The notes under the pieces were generated by a model, which saw only the letters and a program-made list of their open reading frames with translations, made no database searches and was not told the origin of the DNA. A stretch of 64,000 nucleotides of DNA from Niastella yeongjuensis (lineage in GTDB: Bacteria > Bacteroidota > Bacteroidia > Chitinophagales > Chitinophagaceae). A program made the position numbers and the translations under genes. This document shows, piece by piece, positions 1 through 8,778 of the stretch; position 1 is the stretch's first letter; every line of letters starts with the position of its first letter. The DNA lies in the NCBI RefSeq assembly GCF_900110245.1, contig NZ_FOCZ01000005.1, positions 248,001 to 312,000 of the forward strand, read 5' to 3'.

Positions 1-2028
1 ACCAACGCCGTAGATCAACAGGTTGCGACGCAACAGCGCGCTGGCACCAATTGGTTTATAGGCTACACCTTTTAATGCCAGGGGTATCAGCATCGGAATA
101 ATGATGGCATTGAAAATGATGGCTGATAAGATGGCTGACTCCGGACTTTTCAAACCCATAATATTCAAATGCTGCAGGGCCGGAATAGATGCAATGAACA
201 AAGCCGGCACGATAGCGAAATACTTGGCCACATCATTGGCAATGGAGAAAGTGGTGAGGGTACCACGCGTGATCAGCAACTGTTTACCAATCTCCACTAC
301 TTCAATCAGTTTGGTGGGATCGTTATCGAGGTCGACCATGTTCCCGGCTTCCTTCGCCGCCTGTGTTCCGCTGTTCATAGCCACGCCCACATCGGCCTGC
401 GCCAGCGCCGGTGCATCGTTGGTACCATCACCCATCATGGCTACCAGTTTACCGGTTGCCTGTTCTTTGCGGATGTAGTTCATTTTATCTTCCGGTTTTG
501 CTTCGGCAATAAAATCATCCACCCCTGCTTTTTCAGCTATGTATTTTGCGGTTAAGGGATTATCTCCGGTAACCATCACCGTTTTTACCCCCATTTTACG
601 CAGGCGGGCAAAACGTTCCTGAATACCCGGTTTGATGATATCCTGTAATTCGATCACACCTTTTATTTCATTATCCACTGATACTACCAGTGGCGTACCG
701 CCATCGCTGGAGATCTTCTTTACCCTGTCTTCCACTTCGAGCGGCATACCGTTGCCTGCTTTCATGGACAGATTGCGAATGGCATCAAAGGCGCCTTTGC
801 GGATCTTCGTTCCATTGGGCAGATCAACCCCGCTGCTTCTTGTTTCTGCCGTGAATTTGATAAAGGTGAGCGGCGCCGCCTGCACAGATAACTTCTGATG
901 ACGGAATTGATCAACGGTTGAATTAGGGCTGCTTTGTTTGGCAGCCAGTTCCACTATAGATTTTCCTTCCGGAGTATCATCGGCTAAGGAGCTGTATACT
1001 ACCAGGTCAATAAACTCACTCTCCGCTACATTTTTTGCAGGATAAAAATGCGTTGCTTTTCTATTACCGATGGTGATGGTACCTGTTTTATCCAACAACA
1101 GCACATCCACGTCACCGGCCGTTTCAACGGCTTTACCGCTTTTTGAAATTACATTTGCCCGCAGGGCCCGGTCCATCCCCGCAATACCAATGGCAGATAA
1201 TAAGCCACCAATGGTAGTAGGAATCAAACACACGAACAGGGAGATAAATGCGGCAATGGTAATGGGGGTATTGGCATAATCGGCAAATGGTTTCAGTGTT
1301 ACGCACACGATTATAAAGATGAGCGTAAAGGCAGCGAGCAGAATGGTCAATGCAATTTCATTGGGCGTTTTCTGCCGGCTGGCGCCTTCTACCAGTGCGA
1401 TCATTTTATCGAGGAAAGTTTCACCGGGCTGGGTGGTCACCTGTACCACAATGCGGTCGCTTAATACTTTGGTTCCACCGGTCACCGATGACTTGTCGCC
1501 ACCGGCTTCCCTGATCACGGGCGCCGATTCGCCGGTAATGGCCGATTCATCGATGGTGGCAATACCTTCAATGATCTCGCCATCCATAGGAATTACATCA
1601 CCGGTTTCACATACAAACCGGTCGTTTAACCGAAGCTGTGAAGAGGGTACTACTTTTATTTCTTTTACATAAATATCGCCGGGTGATACAACCATTTTAG
1701 CGGGTGTTTCTTCCCTTGTTTTGCGCAGGCTCTCCGCCTGGGCTTTACCCCTTGCTTCGGCCAGCGCTTCGGCAAAATTGGCAAACAGTACGGTTACGAA
1801 CAGAATGGCAAATACTACGATGTTGTACCACAGGGCGCCTTGTGTAGCATCGTGTGTGATCATTTGCCAGATCACTACGGCCAGCATCACAAAGGTGCCA
1901 ACCTCCACGGTGAACATCACCGGGTTCTTCACCATTAACCGGGGGCTCAATTTTATAAAGGATTGTTTGATGGCCGTATTTACCAGCGCCGGTTCAAACA
2001 ATTTTATTTCGCGTTTTCTTTTTGACAT
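1..2028 (-). CDS. kdpB: KdpB, K+-transporting P-type ATPase subunit B (C-terminus cut by window edge)
   Basis: Catalytic P-type ATPase subunit of the high-affinity KdpFABC potassium pump; it hydrolyses ATP in the cytoplasm to drive K+ uptake through KdpA. My translation of the minus strand from ATG at 2028 gives 676 codons open to position 1. It contains the actuator TGES motif (about residues 165-168), the phosphorylation motif DKTGT (Asp about 313), and later GDGTNDAP. Family members are about 680 residues, so only a few C-terminal residues should be missing. The start lies 13 nt after the kdpA stop in the same direction, which fits translational coupling. kdpC and any kdpDE sensor would lie to the left, outside the window. 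Identification is secure. Confidence 0.97.
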   Translation of the reverse strand, partial: MSKRKREIKLFEPALVNTAIKQSFIKLSPRLMVKNPVMFTVEVGTFVMLAVVIWQMITHDATQGALWYNIVVFAILFVTVLFANFAEALAEARGKAQAESLRKTREETPAKMVVSPGDIYVKEIKVVPSSQLRLNDRFVCETGDVIPMDGEIIEGIATIDESAITGESAPVIREAGGDKSSVTGGTKVLSDRIVVQVTTQPGETFLDKMIALVEGASRQKTPNEIALTILLAAFTLIFIIVCVTLKPFADYANTPITIAAFISLFVCLIPTTIGGLLSAIGIAGMDRALRANVISKSGKAVETAGDVDVLLLDKTGTITIGNRKATHFYPAKNVAESEFIDLVVYSSLADDTPEGKSIVELAAKQSSPNSTVDQFRHQKLSVQAAPLTFIKFTAETRSSGVDLPNGTKIRKGAFDAIRNLSMKAGNGMPLEVEDRVKKISSDGGTPLVVSVDNEIKGVIELQDIIKPGIQERFARLRKMGVKTVMVTGDNPLTAKYIAEKAGVDDFIAEAKPEDKMNYIRKEQATGKLVAMMGDGTNDAPALAQADVGVAMNSGTQAAKEAGNMVDLDNDPTKLIEVVEIGKQLLITRGTLTTFSIANDVAKYFAIVPALFIASIPALQHLNIMGLKSPESAILSAIIFNAIIIPMLIPLALKGVAYKPIGASALLRRNLLIYGVG

Positions 2029-2041
2029 GTTCAGTTCTGAA

Positions 2042-3757
2042 TTATTGTAATGAGAAATATTCTGCTATCGGACCTAATGCCAGTGCCGGGAAGAAAGACA
2101 ATGCATTCACTATTACTATAACGGCAAAGGTCATGGCCCCAAAGGTGAGCGAATCGGTACGCAGCGTTCCCGGCGACTCAGGAATGAACTTCTTGTTGGC
2201 CAGTAAACCAACGATGGCTATAGGGCCAATGATGGGTATGAACCGTGCCAGGATCAGCACAATACCGGTGCTTACATTCCAAAAGATATTGTTATCACCC
2301 AGCCCTTCGAACCCGCTGCCGTTATTGGCATTCGACGAAGTGAACTCGTACAACATTTCCGAGAACCCGTGATACGAAGGATTATTCAGCCAGGCCGAAG
2401 GTTTCACAGCCCAGGCCACATCGGGATGATGCGCTACCATATAGGCAGCCAGCGCGGCCCCGCCTTTTACAAGGATTGCCGAGAGCAACCACACCATGGA
2501 GGCGATCTTGATCTCTCTGGCCTCTACCTTATGTCCCATAAATTCGGGTGTACGGCCTACCATTAACCCCGAGATGAATACGGCTATTATTATGTAGATA
2601 TAATAGTTCAGGATGCCGACGCCACAACCGCCATAAAAGGCATTGATCATCATGGCCAGCAATTGCATAAGGCCCGAGATAGCCATTGAACTGTCGTGCA
2701 TGGAGTTTATCGAACCGGTTGAAATGATGGTGGTAATGATGCTCCAGTATCCCGACAGGGCCGGACCAAACCGCACCTCCTTCCCTTCCATAGCACCCGT
2801 TGCCTGGCTAGCACCCAGTTTGGCAATAGCAGGGTTGCCATGTAACTCGGTAGCGATGGTTGGAATGAGCAGGCACAACATCCCCACCGTCATTACGCCA
2901 AAGATCACATACGCAAATTTTTTACGTTGTATATAAAAGCCCATGGCAAAGATCATGGCAATGGGAATGATCGTTTGCAGTATGAGTTCCAGCATGGCGG
3001 TAAAGTAGTTGGGATTTTCCAACGGATGGGCCGAGTTGGCACCAAACCAGCCACCGCCATTGGTGCCCAGGTGTTTGATGGCTACAAAGCCGGCTGCGGG
3101 CCCACGCGAAACCTGAACCGAATCGCCCTGCAGCGTAACAATGCTGTCTTTGCCATCAAAGCTGGCAGGGGTACCATTAAACGCCAGCAATATGGCAGCT
3201 ACTATACATATGGGTAATAGGATCCGCGTGGTGGTTTTAACCAGCAGGTTCCAGAAGTTGCCCAGGTTATTGGTTGTTTTTTCTTTTATCCCGTTAAATA
3301 AAGCAACCAGCGCAGCAATACCGGTGGCTGCCGTTACAAACTGTAAAAAGGCCAGCACAAATAACTGGGTGAAATACGTTACGCCTGTTTCACCGGAATA
3401 GTGTTGCAGGTTACAGTTTACCAAAAAGCTGATGGCCGTGTTAAAAGCCAGGTCAGGCGTTTGGCCAGGATTGCCATCGGGGTTCAGGGGTAATTTGTCC
3501 TGAAACATCAGGGTAAAAAATGCATATACGAACCACAGCATGTTAATGCTGAGCATGGCTTTCAGGAATTGTTTCCAGTCCATGCTGGCATTCGGATTGA
3601 TACCGGATACCCGGAAGATGAACCGTTCAACCGGGTTCATAAAATCGGTGATGGTGCGTTCTCCTTTAAATACTCTGGCAATGTATTTTCCGAGGGGAAA
3701 TGCTATTAGCAAAGTAATCAGGAAGGTCATTATGACACCAAATAGTTCTGTATTCAT
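2042..3757 (-). CDS. kdpA: KdpA, potassium-binding/translocating subunit of Kdp-ATPase
   Basis: Membrane subunit that selects and conducts K+ in the KdpFABC complex of the cytoplasmic membrane. The 571-residue protein has about ten hydrophobic segments and the family's glycine-rich filter loops, for example [15 protein letters not shown] near residue 240. Length matches the family (about 560). It starts at ATG 3757 and follows kdpF with a gap of 31 nt; kdpB follows 13 nt downstream. The order kdpF-A-B is the canonical operon. Regulation is not visible here, but a divergent kup gene shares the upstream region, so both K+ systems may respond to related signals (inference). Confidence 0.98.
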   Translation of the reverse strand: MNTELFGVIMTFLITLLIAFPLGKYIARVFKGERTITDFMNPVERFIFRVSGINPNASMDWKQFLKAMLSINMLWFVYAFFTLMFQDKLPLNPDGNPGQTPDLAFNTAISFLVNCNLQHYSGETGVTYFTQLFVLAFLQFVTAATGIAALVALFNGIKEKTTNNLGNFWNLLVKTTTRILLPICIVAAILLAFNGTPASFDGKDSIVTLQGDSVQVSRGPAAGFVAIKHLGTNGGGWFGANSAHPLENPNYFTAMLELILQTIIPIAMIFAMGFYIQRKKFAYVIFGVMTVGMLCLLIPTIATELHGNPAIAKLGASQATGAMEGKEVRFGPALSGYWSIITTIISTGSINSMHDSSMAISGLMQLLAMMINAFYGGCGVGILNYYIYIIIAVFISGLMVGRTPEFMGHKVEAREIKIASMVWLLSAILVKGGAALAAYMVAHHPDVAWAVKPSAWLNNPSYHGFSEMLYEFTSSNANNGSGFEGLGDNNIFWNVSTGIVLILARFIPIIGPIAIVGLLANKKFIPESPGTLRTDSLTFGAMTFAVIVIVNALSFFPALALGPIAEYFSLQ

Positions 3758-3788
3758 GTTAGAGAGTTATTGTCGTGAAAGGGTAGTA

Positions 3789-3869
3789 TTAAAATTTTTC
3801 AGGTTTAATTAATACGTACAACAGGTAACCAAAAACCAGTATTGACAAAATGAATAATGCGTTGATCAT
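3789..3869 (-). CDS. kdpF: KdpF, small accessory membrane peptide of Kdp-ATPase
   Basis: A 26-codon gene, translated by hand from ATG 3869 to TAA 3789. The product is one hydrophobic helix (residues about 4-20) followed by a short basic tail ending IKPEKF, the typical KdpF pattern. KdpF stabilises the KdpABC complex in the membrane. It sits between the second micro-gene (gap 3 nt) and kdpA (gap 31 nt), in the usual first position of the operon. It is short enough to be missed by automatic gene callers. The call rests on size, hydrophobicity, the C-terminal KPEKF ending and position. Confidence 0.88.
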   Translation of the reverse strand: MINALFILSILVFGYLLYVLIKPEKF

Positions 3870-3872
3870 AGT

Positions 3873-3956
3873 TTATATTTTTTCAAAAAATTCAATTGAT
3901 TTATAAAACAGGTAAAAACAAACGAGTCCGGCCGCAAAGAGAATCAGGGTGAGCAT
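3873..3956 (-). CDS. 27-residue single-helix membrane peptide at head of the kdp operon
   Basis: ATG at 3956 to TAA at 3873 encodes a 27-residue peptide: a hydrophobic stretch (MLTLILFAAGLVCFYLFY) and then a short charged tail KSIEFFEKI. It ends 3 nt before the kdpF start, so the two micro-genes would be translated as a pair. It resembles KdpF in size and topology (helix in, short polar C-terminus) but has a different tail, so it may be a second KdpF-like subunit, a paralogue, or a leader peptide. No family was recognised. The hydrophobic pattern, the absence of rare codons and the tight spacing support real coding; nothing in the sequence proves expression. Confidence 0.6.
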   Translation of the reverse strand: MLTLILFAAGLVCFYLFYKSIEFFEKI

Positions 3957-4095
3957 GGTTGTAAATTTTGCTAACCAAAAGCCAATCGGGTGCCGTAAAA
4001 AGGAAAAGAGAAGAAACTACAGCAAGAGATTAAAAGACAATCAGATACAAAGATTTTACTAACGAAGGTTCATGCGGTGTTTTTTCAGGACCATG

Positions 4096-4241
4096 CCATT
4101 TTGAAAGGGTGTTTTATCAAAATGGAAAGGTTTTACAATAAAAAATGCATTTCTTGCATTGTAATAATTGACCTCCGTCCCCTACTAATATTAAACCCGG
4201 AAAAACAAATCTTCCGGGTAAGGTTAAAACAAGTAAATAAA
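4096..4241 (+). promoter_or_regulatory. Hairpin-rich 5' leader of kup
   Basis: Three perfect inverted repeats occur in the 146 nt before the kup start codon. Stem 1 is 4096-4104 with 4117-4125 (CCATTTTGA / TCAAAATGG, 9 bp). Stem 2 is 4144-4149 with 4155-4160 (AATGCA / TGCATT). Stem 3 is 4195-4202 with 4212-4219 (ACCCGGAA / TTCCGGGT, 8 bp, 9-nt loop), ending 22 nt before the ATG. This looks like a structured mRNA leader and not coding sequence. It does not match the ydaO c-di-AMP class as I know it. No U-run terminator follows, so any control would act at translation or stability. Confidence 0.5.
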
Positions 4242-6191
4242 ATGAGTTCAACAGTTTCACCGGCTGTATTCCACAAAAAAATCACAGCAGCGGGTATTTT
4301 GATCGCCACCGGTATTGTGTTTGGCGACATTGGTACATCTCCTTTATATACATTGAATGCAGTTTTCCATGGCCGCGTTGTCACCGAAGATGTGGCCCTC
4401 GGTGCTTTTTCGGCCATCTTCTGGACACTCTTTTTTCAAACCACGCTCAAATACGTAATCATCACCCTGCAGGCCGATAACAAGGGGGAAGGTGGTATTT
4501 TCTCCTTGTATGCCCTAATCCGCCGTTTCTGGGGCAAATGGTTATTGATACCGGCTATGGCCGGCGGCGCCTTCCTGATGGCCGATGGTATTATTACTCC
4601 GCCTATTTCAGTGGCTTCTGCCATTGAAGGGTTGCAAAAAATAAATCCGCATATCAACACGGTGCCTATTGTGATCGTGATCCTGATTGGTTTATTTGCC
4701 TTTCAGCAGTTTGGTACCGATAAGATCGGTAAGGTGTTTGGCCCCGTGATGGTTGTATGGTTCACTTTTATTGGTGTATTGGGTATAATGGCCCTTCGAC
4801 ATGAACCGGGCGTATTTAAAGCGTTAAACCCCTACTATGCTTATGTGATGTTGAGAGAAGTGCCGGGCGGTTTCTGGTTATTGGGTAGCATATTCCTTTG
4901 TACTACGGGTGCGGAAGCCCTGTACAGTGATATGGGCCACTGCGGTAGAAACAACATTCGCATTAGTTGGATCTATATCAAGATCATGCTGATATTGAGC
5001 TATGCCGGTCAAACGGCCTGGTTGTTACAACACGTTGGTCAGGAAGTAGGTACTGTGAGTCCGTTCTATCACATCGTGCCTGATGCCATCTACCTGCCTT
5101 CGCTGGTTATTGCTACCCTGGCTACTATTATTGCCAGCCAGGCGCTGATCAGTGGTTGCTTTACGCTGGTGAATGAAGCCATTCGCCTCGACATCTGGCC
5201 CCGTCACCGCGTATTGTTCCCCGGTCACATAAAAGGACAGATCTACATTCCTTTTGTGAACTGGTTGCTGATGGCGGGTTGTTTGGGTATGGTAATATAC
5301 TTTAGAGAAAGCACTAAAATGGAAGCGGCATTTGGTTTAAGTGTTACGCTTACCATGTTGATGAGTACCGTGCTGATCAATTTCTACCTGCACGCCAAAC
5401 GGGTGCCCATGATCTGGGTGGCGCTGGTTACCGGCCTGTTCCTGTTGATAGAATTGTCGTTTTTGGCGGCCAACCTGCAAAAGGTAAAAGAAGGCGGTTG
5501 GATAACCCTGTTGATCGGTAGTGCCCTGTTTTTGATCATGTATGTGTGGCGCAAGGGCCGTACCATCACCAATGGATGGAAGAAAATGGTTCCGATAGAA
5601 ACCTATATTCCTTTATTAAAGGAGTTAAGCGTTGATGAAAAGATCGCTAAATACGCTACCAACCTGGTTTACCTTACCAGTTCCGGCACACCCCGTAAAG
5701 TAGAAAAGACAGCCATCGATTCTATTCTGTCTAAATCTCCCAAACGGGCCGACATCTACTGGTTTGTACACGTAAACGTACTGGATGAACCGTACGCCAT
5801 GCGTTACCATGTCGATACGATCGTTAAAGACGACGTGTACTTCGTGGAATTCAACCTTGGTTTCCGCATTGAGCCGCGGATCGACTATTACTTTCAACAG
5901 GTAGTGAATGAACTGGTAAAAACCGGCGAAGTAGATGTATCGAACAGGTGTGAACAACATTATCAGGAAACCAAGATCGGTGACCTCCGGTTTTTGGTGA
6001 TGGAAAGCTTCCTGTCGTTCGAAAATGCGATGTCGTTCTGGAAGAACTTTGTGATGAAAAGTTACTTCAACCTCAAATATTTGAGTGTAAAAGAATCCGT
6101 CAACTTCGGACTGGACCCCAGTAATGTAACTATCGAAAAATATCCCGTGGTGGTGAACGCCATTCAACATCCACCTTTGGTAAGACAGTAA
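4242..6191 (+). CDS. kup: Kup family potassium uptake protein
   Basis: Low-affinity K+/H+ symporter of the KUP/HAK/KT family in the cytoplasmic membrane. From ATG 4242 (MSSTVSPAVF) the product is 649 residues. The family signature GDIGTSPLYT lies in the first membrane segment, about 12 hydrophobic segments fill residues 15-450, and a soluble C-terminal domain follows. An in-frame upstream start at 4077 exists, but the extra 55 residues match no Kup N-terminus and overlap perfect hairpins, so 4242 is chosen. The gene is divergent from the kdp operon, placing two K+ systems side by side. A hairpin terminator follows 50 nt after the stop. Confidence 0.95.
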   Translation: MSSTVSPAVFHKKITAAGILIATGIVFGDIGTSPLYTLNAVFHGRVVTEDVALGAFSAIFWTLFFQTTLKYVIITLQADNKGEGGIFSLYALIRRFWGKWLLIPAMAGGAFLMADGIITPPISVASAIEGLQKINPHINTVPIVIVILIGLFAFQQFGTDKIGKVFGPVMVVWFTFIGVLGIMALRHEPGVFKALNPYYAYVMLREVPGGFWLLGSIFLCTTGAEALYSDMGHCGRNNIRISWIYIKIMLILSYAGQTAWLLQHVGQEVGTVSPFYHIVPDAIYLPSLVIATLATIIASQALISGCFTLVNEAIRLDIWPRHRVLFPGHIKGQIYIPFVNWLLMAGCLGMVIYFRESTKMEAAFGLSVTLTMLMSTVLINFYLHAKRVPMIWVALVTGLFLLIELSFLAANLQKVKEGGWITLLIGSALFLIMYVWRKGRTITNGWKKMVPIETYIPLLKELSVDEKIAKYATNLVYLTSSGTPRKVEKTAIDSILSKSPKRADIYWFVHVNVLDEPYAMRYHVDTIVKDDVYFVEFNLGFRIEPRIDYYFQQVVNELVKTGEVDVSNRCEQHYQETKIGDLRFLVMESFLSFENAMSFWKNFVMKSYFNLKYLSVKESVNFGLDPSNVTIEKYPVVVNAIQHPPLVRQ

Positions 6192-6192
6192 T

Positions 6193-6313
6193 GCCAGTTA
6201 ACAGGTTAACAAGTTGACAGGTTAACAAGTTCCCTATTCGTGAAGCTCGCTATTAATGGCGAGCTTCTTTTCGTTAAAAACATGTCAACGGGTTAACTTG
6301 TCAACCCGTCAAC
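6193..6313 (+). repeat. Inverted 8-nt word arrays flanking a terminator hairpin
   Basis: Left arm 6196-6231 is a tandem of 8-nt words, GTTAACAG / GTTAACAA / GTTGACAG / GTTAACAA. Right arm 6283-6313 has the complementary words (GTCAACGG, GTTAACTT, GTCAACCC) in inverted orientation. Between them lies the kup terminator hairpin. The same word family recurs between etfB and etfA at about 11.31-11.37 kb. Words differ from each other by single bases, so the array is degenerate and not a clean microsatellite. Confidence 0.75.
6242..6271 (+). terminator. Rho-independent terminator after kup
   Basis: Perfect 9-bp stem GAAGCTCGC (6242-6250) / GCGAGCTTC (6259-6267), 8-nt loop, then TTTT. It lies 50 nt after the kup stop and before the convergent response-regulator gene. 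Confidence 0.8.
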
Positions 6314-7638
6314 TAAATACCGTATTCTTCCATCTTCCGATACAACGTAGTCAACCCTATCCCTAACAACACCGCTGTCTTCGTCTTATTCCCATTCGTA
6401 TAGCGCAGTACTTTTTGAATATGGTCTTTCTCTACACTGGCGAGGGTAAGACTTGCAGCGCCTTTATCCTGTTTCTGGATATCAAAAGGCAGGTGTTCGG
6501 GCAAAATGGTGTCGCCTTCCGCCATAATGGTGGCTCTTTCCAGTACATTTCTTAATTCACGGATATTGCCTTTCCAGTTGTGCCGTTGCAACAACTGCAG
6601 CGCTTCTTTCTGGATCTGTAAAACCGGGCGGTTTTCTTTAGCTGCATAATAGACCAGAAAATGATTGGCAAGGGCCGCAATATCTTCGGTATGTTCGCGC
6701 AAAGGCGGTAAGGAAATGGAAAATACATTCAACCGGTAGTACAGGTCTTCCCGGAAGGTGCCATCTTCTACCATTTTACTCAGGTCCCTGTGAGTAGCCG
6801 CAATAATGCGCACATTTACTTTGGTGGTTTTTACGTCACCCAGTTTTATGAATTCGCCGTTTTCAATTACCCGTAGCAGCTTGGCCTGCAGATCGATATT
6901 CATTTCCCCTATTTCGTCGAGGAACAGGGTGCCTCCGTCGGCCAGTTCAACCAATCCTTTTTTGTCTTTGTTGGCACCGGTATAAGCACCGGCTTTGTGA
7001 CCGAACAACTCCCCTTCCAGCAGGTCTTTGGCAAAAGCGCTGCAGTTGATGGCCACAATCGCTTTATCGCTCCGCTTGCTGTTGGCATGAATGGCATTGG
7101 CAAATACTTCCTTACCGGTACCTGTTTCGCCCAATAATAATACGTTGGTGCTGGCCGGCGCAATACGCTGCGCCAGTTGAATGGCTTGTTTTATGAGGGT
7201 GCTCTGGCCAATAATATCATCAAACGTATAGGCGCCTTTATCCTTGATCTTAATGGCCGATCTCTTTTGCGCGGTGGCTTTATCGAACGCCTGGTACAGC
7301 AACGGCACAATGCGATCATTGTCGTTACCCTTCGTTATATAATCGAACGCACCGTTTTTGATGGCCTGCACGCCATCAGGAATATTTCCGAATGCAGTTA
7401 GTAAGATGATCTCGATGAGGGGATATTTTTCCTTTAGTTCCTTTACAAAACGAACCCCATCTCCGTCTGGTAGTTTAACATCGCACAATACGATGTCGGG
7501 TTCTTTTTGCGCCAACTGTGCCCAGGCTGCTTTAAGCGTGCCCGCCTGATCAACAGTAAAACCTTCCAGTGAAATAATACGGCTTAATAATTTTCGCAGC
7601 TGTTCTTCATCATCGATGAGTAAAATATTGCCAGGCAT
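6313..7638 (-). CDS. NtrC-family sigma54-dependent response regulator
   Basis: Cytoplasmic transcription activator of 441 residues with three modules. The receiver (about 1-120) has the acidic pair Asp9-Asp10, phosphoacceptor Asp53 in LCDVKLPDGDG, Thr81 and Lys103. The AAA+ domain (about 135-375) has Walker A GETGTGKE (170-177), the sigma54-contact loop as GAYTGA (217-222, Tyr replacing the usual Phe) and Walker B GGTLFLDEIGEM. The C-terminus (about 400-441) is a Fis-type helix-turn-helix. No histidine kinase gene is adjacent, so the partner sensor is unknown; the usual Bacteroidota neighbour would be a PAS or TM kinase. The stop abuts the right arm of an inverted word array. Confidence 0.93.
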   Translation of the reverse strand: MPGNILLIDDEEQLRKLLSRIISLEGFTVDQAGTLKAAWAQLAQKEPDIVLCDVKLPDGDGVRFVKELKEKYPLIEIILLTAFGNIPDGVQAIKNGAFDYITKGNDNDRIVPLLYQAFDKATAQKRSAIKIKDKGAYTFDDIIGQSTLIKQAIQLAQRIAPASTNVLLLGETGTGKEVFANAIHANSKRSDKAIVAINCSAFAKDLLEGELFGHKAGAYTGANKDKKGLVELADGGTLFLDEIGEMNIDLQAKLLRVIENGEFIKLGDVKTTKVNVRIIAATHRDLSKMVEDGTFREDLYYRLNVFSISLPPLREHTEDIAALANHFLVYYAAKENRPVLQIQKEALQLLQRHNWKGNIRELRNVLERATIMAEGDTILPEHLPFDIQKQDKGAASLTLASVEKDHIQKVLRYTNGNKTKTAVLLGIGLTTLYRKMEEYGI

Positions 7639-7682
7639 AAAGTGATTTAATGCCCAAAGGTAATATGCAAAAAATGAAAAAA

Positions 7683-7706
7683 GTCCTCCCGATGTATCGG
7701 GAGGAC
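7683..7706 (-). terminator. Strong hairpin plus U-run on the minus strand
   Basis: Perfect 10-bp stem GTCCTCCCGA (7683-7692) / TCGGGAGGAC (7697-7706) with a 4-nt loop. Read on the minus strand it is followed by TTTTTT, CA, TTTTTT, a good intrinsic terminator. It lies 45 nt upstream of the response-regulator start in the same direction. The nearest minus-strand gene that could end here is tilS, about 1.06 kb upstream. Confidence 0.65.
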
Positions 7707-8127
7707 CATTATATACCTATGAAGACTATTCCCTTTTTAATGTGTATTGTTTCCTCTTTTGCCCATTTTGTGTTGGCGGGACCTCTTTCTCACAGAATCG
7801 TATTATATATATTCAATATCGTACCATGCCAACTCTACCGGAAACGTAAAAATTGCCCAACCCTGGCAAAACCAATCATTAACTAATGGTTTTCAATTAC
7901 TTGAACTCAAAATTGGAGAATGAAAATAAATAATTAATTGGAGATTTGTTAGCGTAGGACTACGCAAAATTGTTTCAAAACCGGAATTAACACTATTTTT
8001 TGGGAAATAAATTCATCAATCACCACTAGTCTTTTCAGTTATATACCCCAGTTTTGCTCTTTCCGGGTACTTACAACCTATGGGGTGTACCTTGTTTCTT
8101 ATTATTTTTGACCATCAATACCAAGCA
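7707..8127. other. Gene-free stretch before the rhomboid gene
   Basis: About 420 nt with no credible gene on either strand. A near-palindrome GCGTAG-GA-CTACGC lies at 7952-7965, and ACCCCA / TGGGGT arms about 30 nt apart lie near 8046-8088, just before the rhomboid gene. Several TA-rich tracts occur near 7803-7820. No clear -7 TAnnTTTG box for the rhomboid gene was found. Open frames here lack family resemblance and cross the terminator hairpin. Confidence 0.4.
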
Positions 8128-8778
8128 ATGAGCATAACCCTGATCATTATCATTATTACAGTACTGGTTTCCATAACAGCGTTTTCGAATGATAAAGTTT
8201 TCAATGATTTTATTTTTGACCCGCCGGCCGTTACCTACAATAAACAATGGTACCGGTTTTTAACCTGCGGGCTTATTCATGCCAATTATGGCCACCTGAT
8301 CTTTAATATGTATGCGTTTTATATGTTTGGCGAAAGTGTGGAGCGCAGCTTTATGATGGTGTTTGAGCAGAAAGGCAAGCTGCTTTACCTGTTATTATAT
8401 ATAACGGCCCTGTTTGCCTGTTTGGTGCCTACCTATTTAAAACACCGCACCAACGAACGTTACAGAAGTCTGGGCGCTTCCGGGGCTATTTCGGCAGTGA
8501 TCTTTGCTTATATCGTTTTGAACCCTTTGCAGAAGATTGGACTGATATTTTTGCCGCCGCAATGGGGTTTGCCCGCCTTTGTGTTTGGCTTTGTGTACCT
8601 GGTGGTTTCCTCTTACCTCGATAAACGCGGTGGCGGTGGCATCAATCACTCCGCCCATATTTTTGGGGCACTGTATGGGATTGCGTTTTTGTTTATCACC
8701 AGTTATTTCCTGTCAGATTACCACGTACTGGAGGAGTTCATTCAAAAAGTACGCGCATTTGCTAGCTATTATTCGTAA
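8128..8778 (+). CDS. Rhomboid family intramembrane serine protease
   Basis: Integral membrane protease that cleaves transmembrane substrates. From ATG 8128 (MSITLIIII) the product is 216 residues with six hydrophobic segments. Visible signatures are the HANYGHLIFNM motif in the second helix (His51, His56, Asn60), the nucleophile Ser118 in GASGA, and the base His177 in NHSAHIFG. The upstream in-frame ATG at 8080 adds a poor 16-residue extension and was not used. The last 17 nt overlap the 3' end of tilS on the opposite strand, so the two genes are convergent and overlapping with no terminator between them. Substrate unknown. Confidence 0.93.
   Translation: MSITLIIIIITVLVSITAFSNDKVFNDFIFDPPAVTYNKQWYRFLTCGLIHANYGHLIFNMYAFYMFGESVERSFMMVFEQKGKLLYLLLYITALFACLVPTYLKHRTNERYRSLGASGAISAVIFAYIVLNPLQKIGLIFLPPQWGLPAFVFGFVYLVVSSYLDKRGGGGINHSAHIFGALYGIAFLFITSYFLSDYHVLEEFIQKVRAFASYYS

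Noticed and set aside
4077-4241. Longer Kup start adding 55 residues
   Set aside because: The added segment has no Kup resemblance and overlaps three perfect hairpins; the usual Kup N-terminus begins at 4242.
7650-7886. 78-codon plus-strand frame
   Set aside because: It crosses a perfect terminator hairpin, has no family resemblance and no ribosome-binding context.
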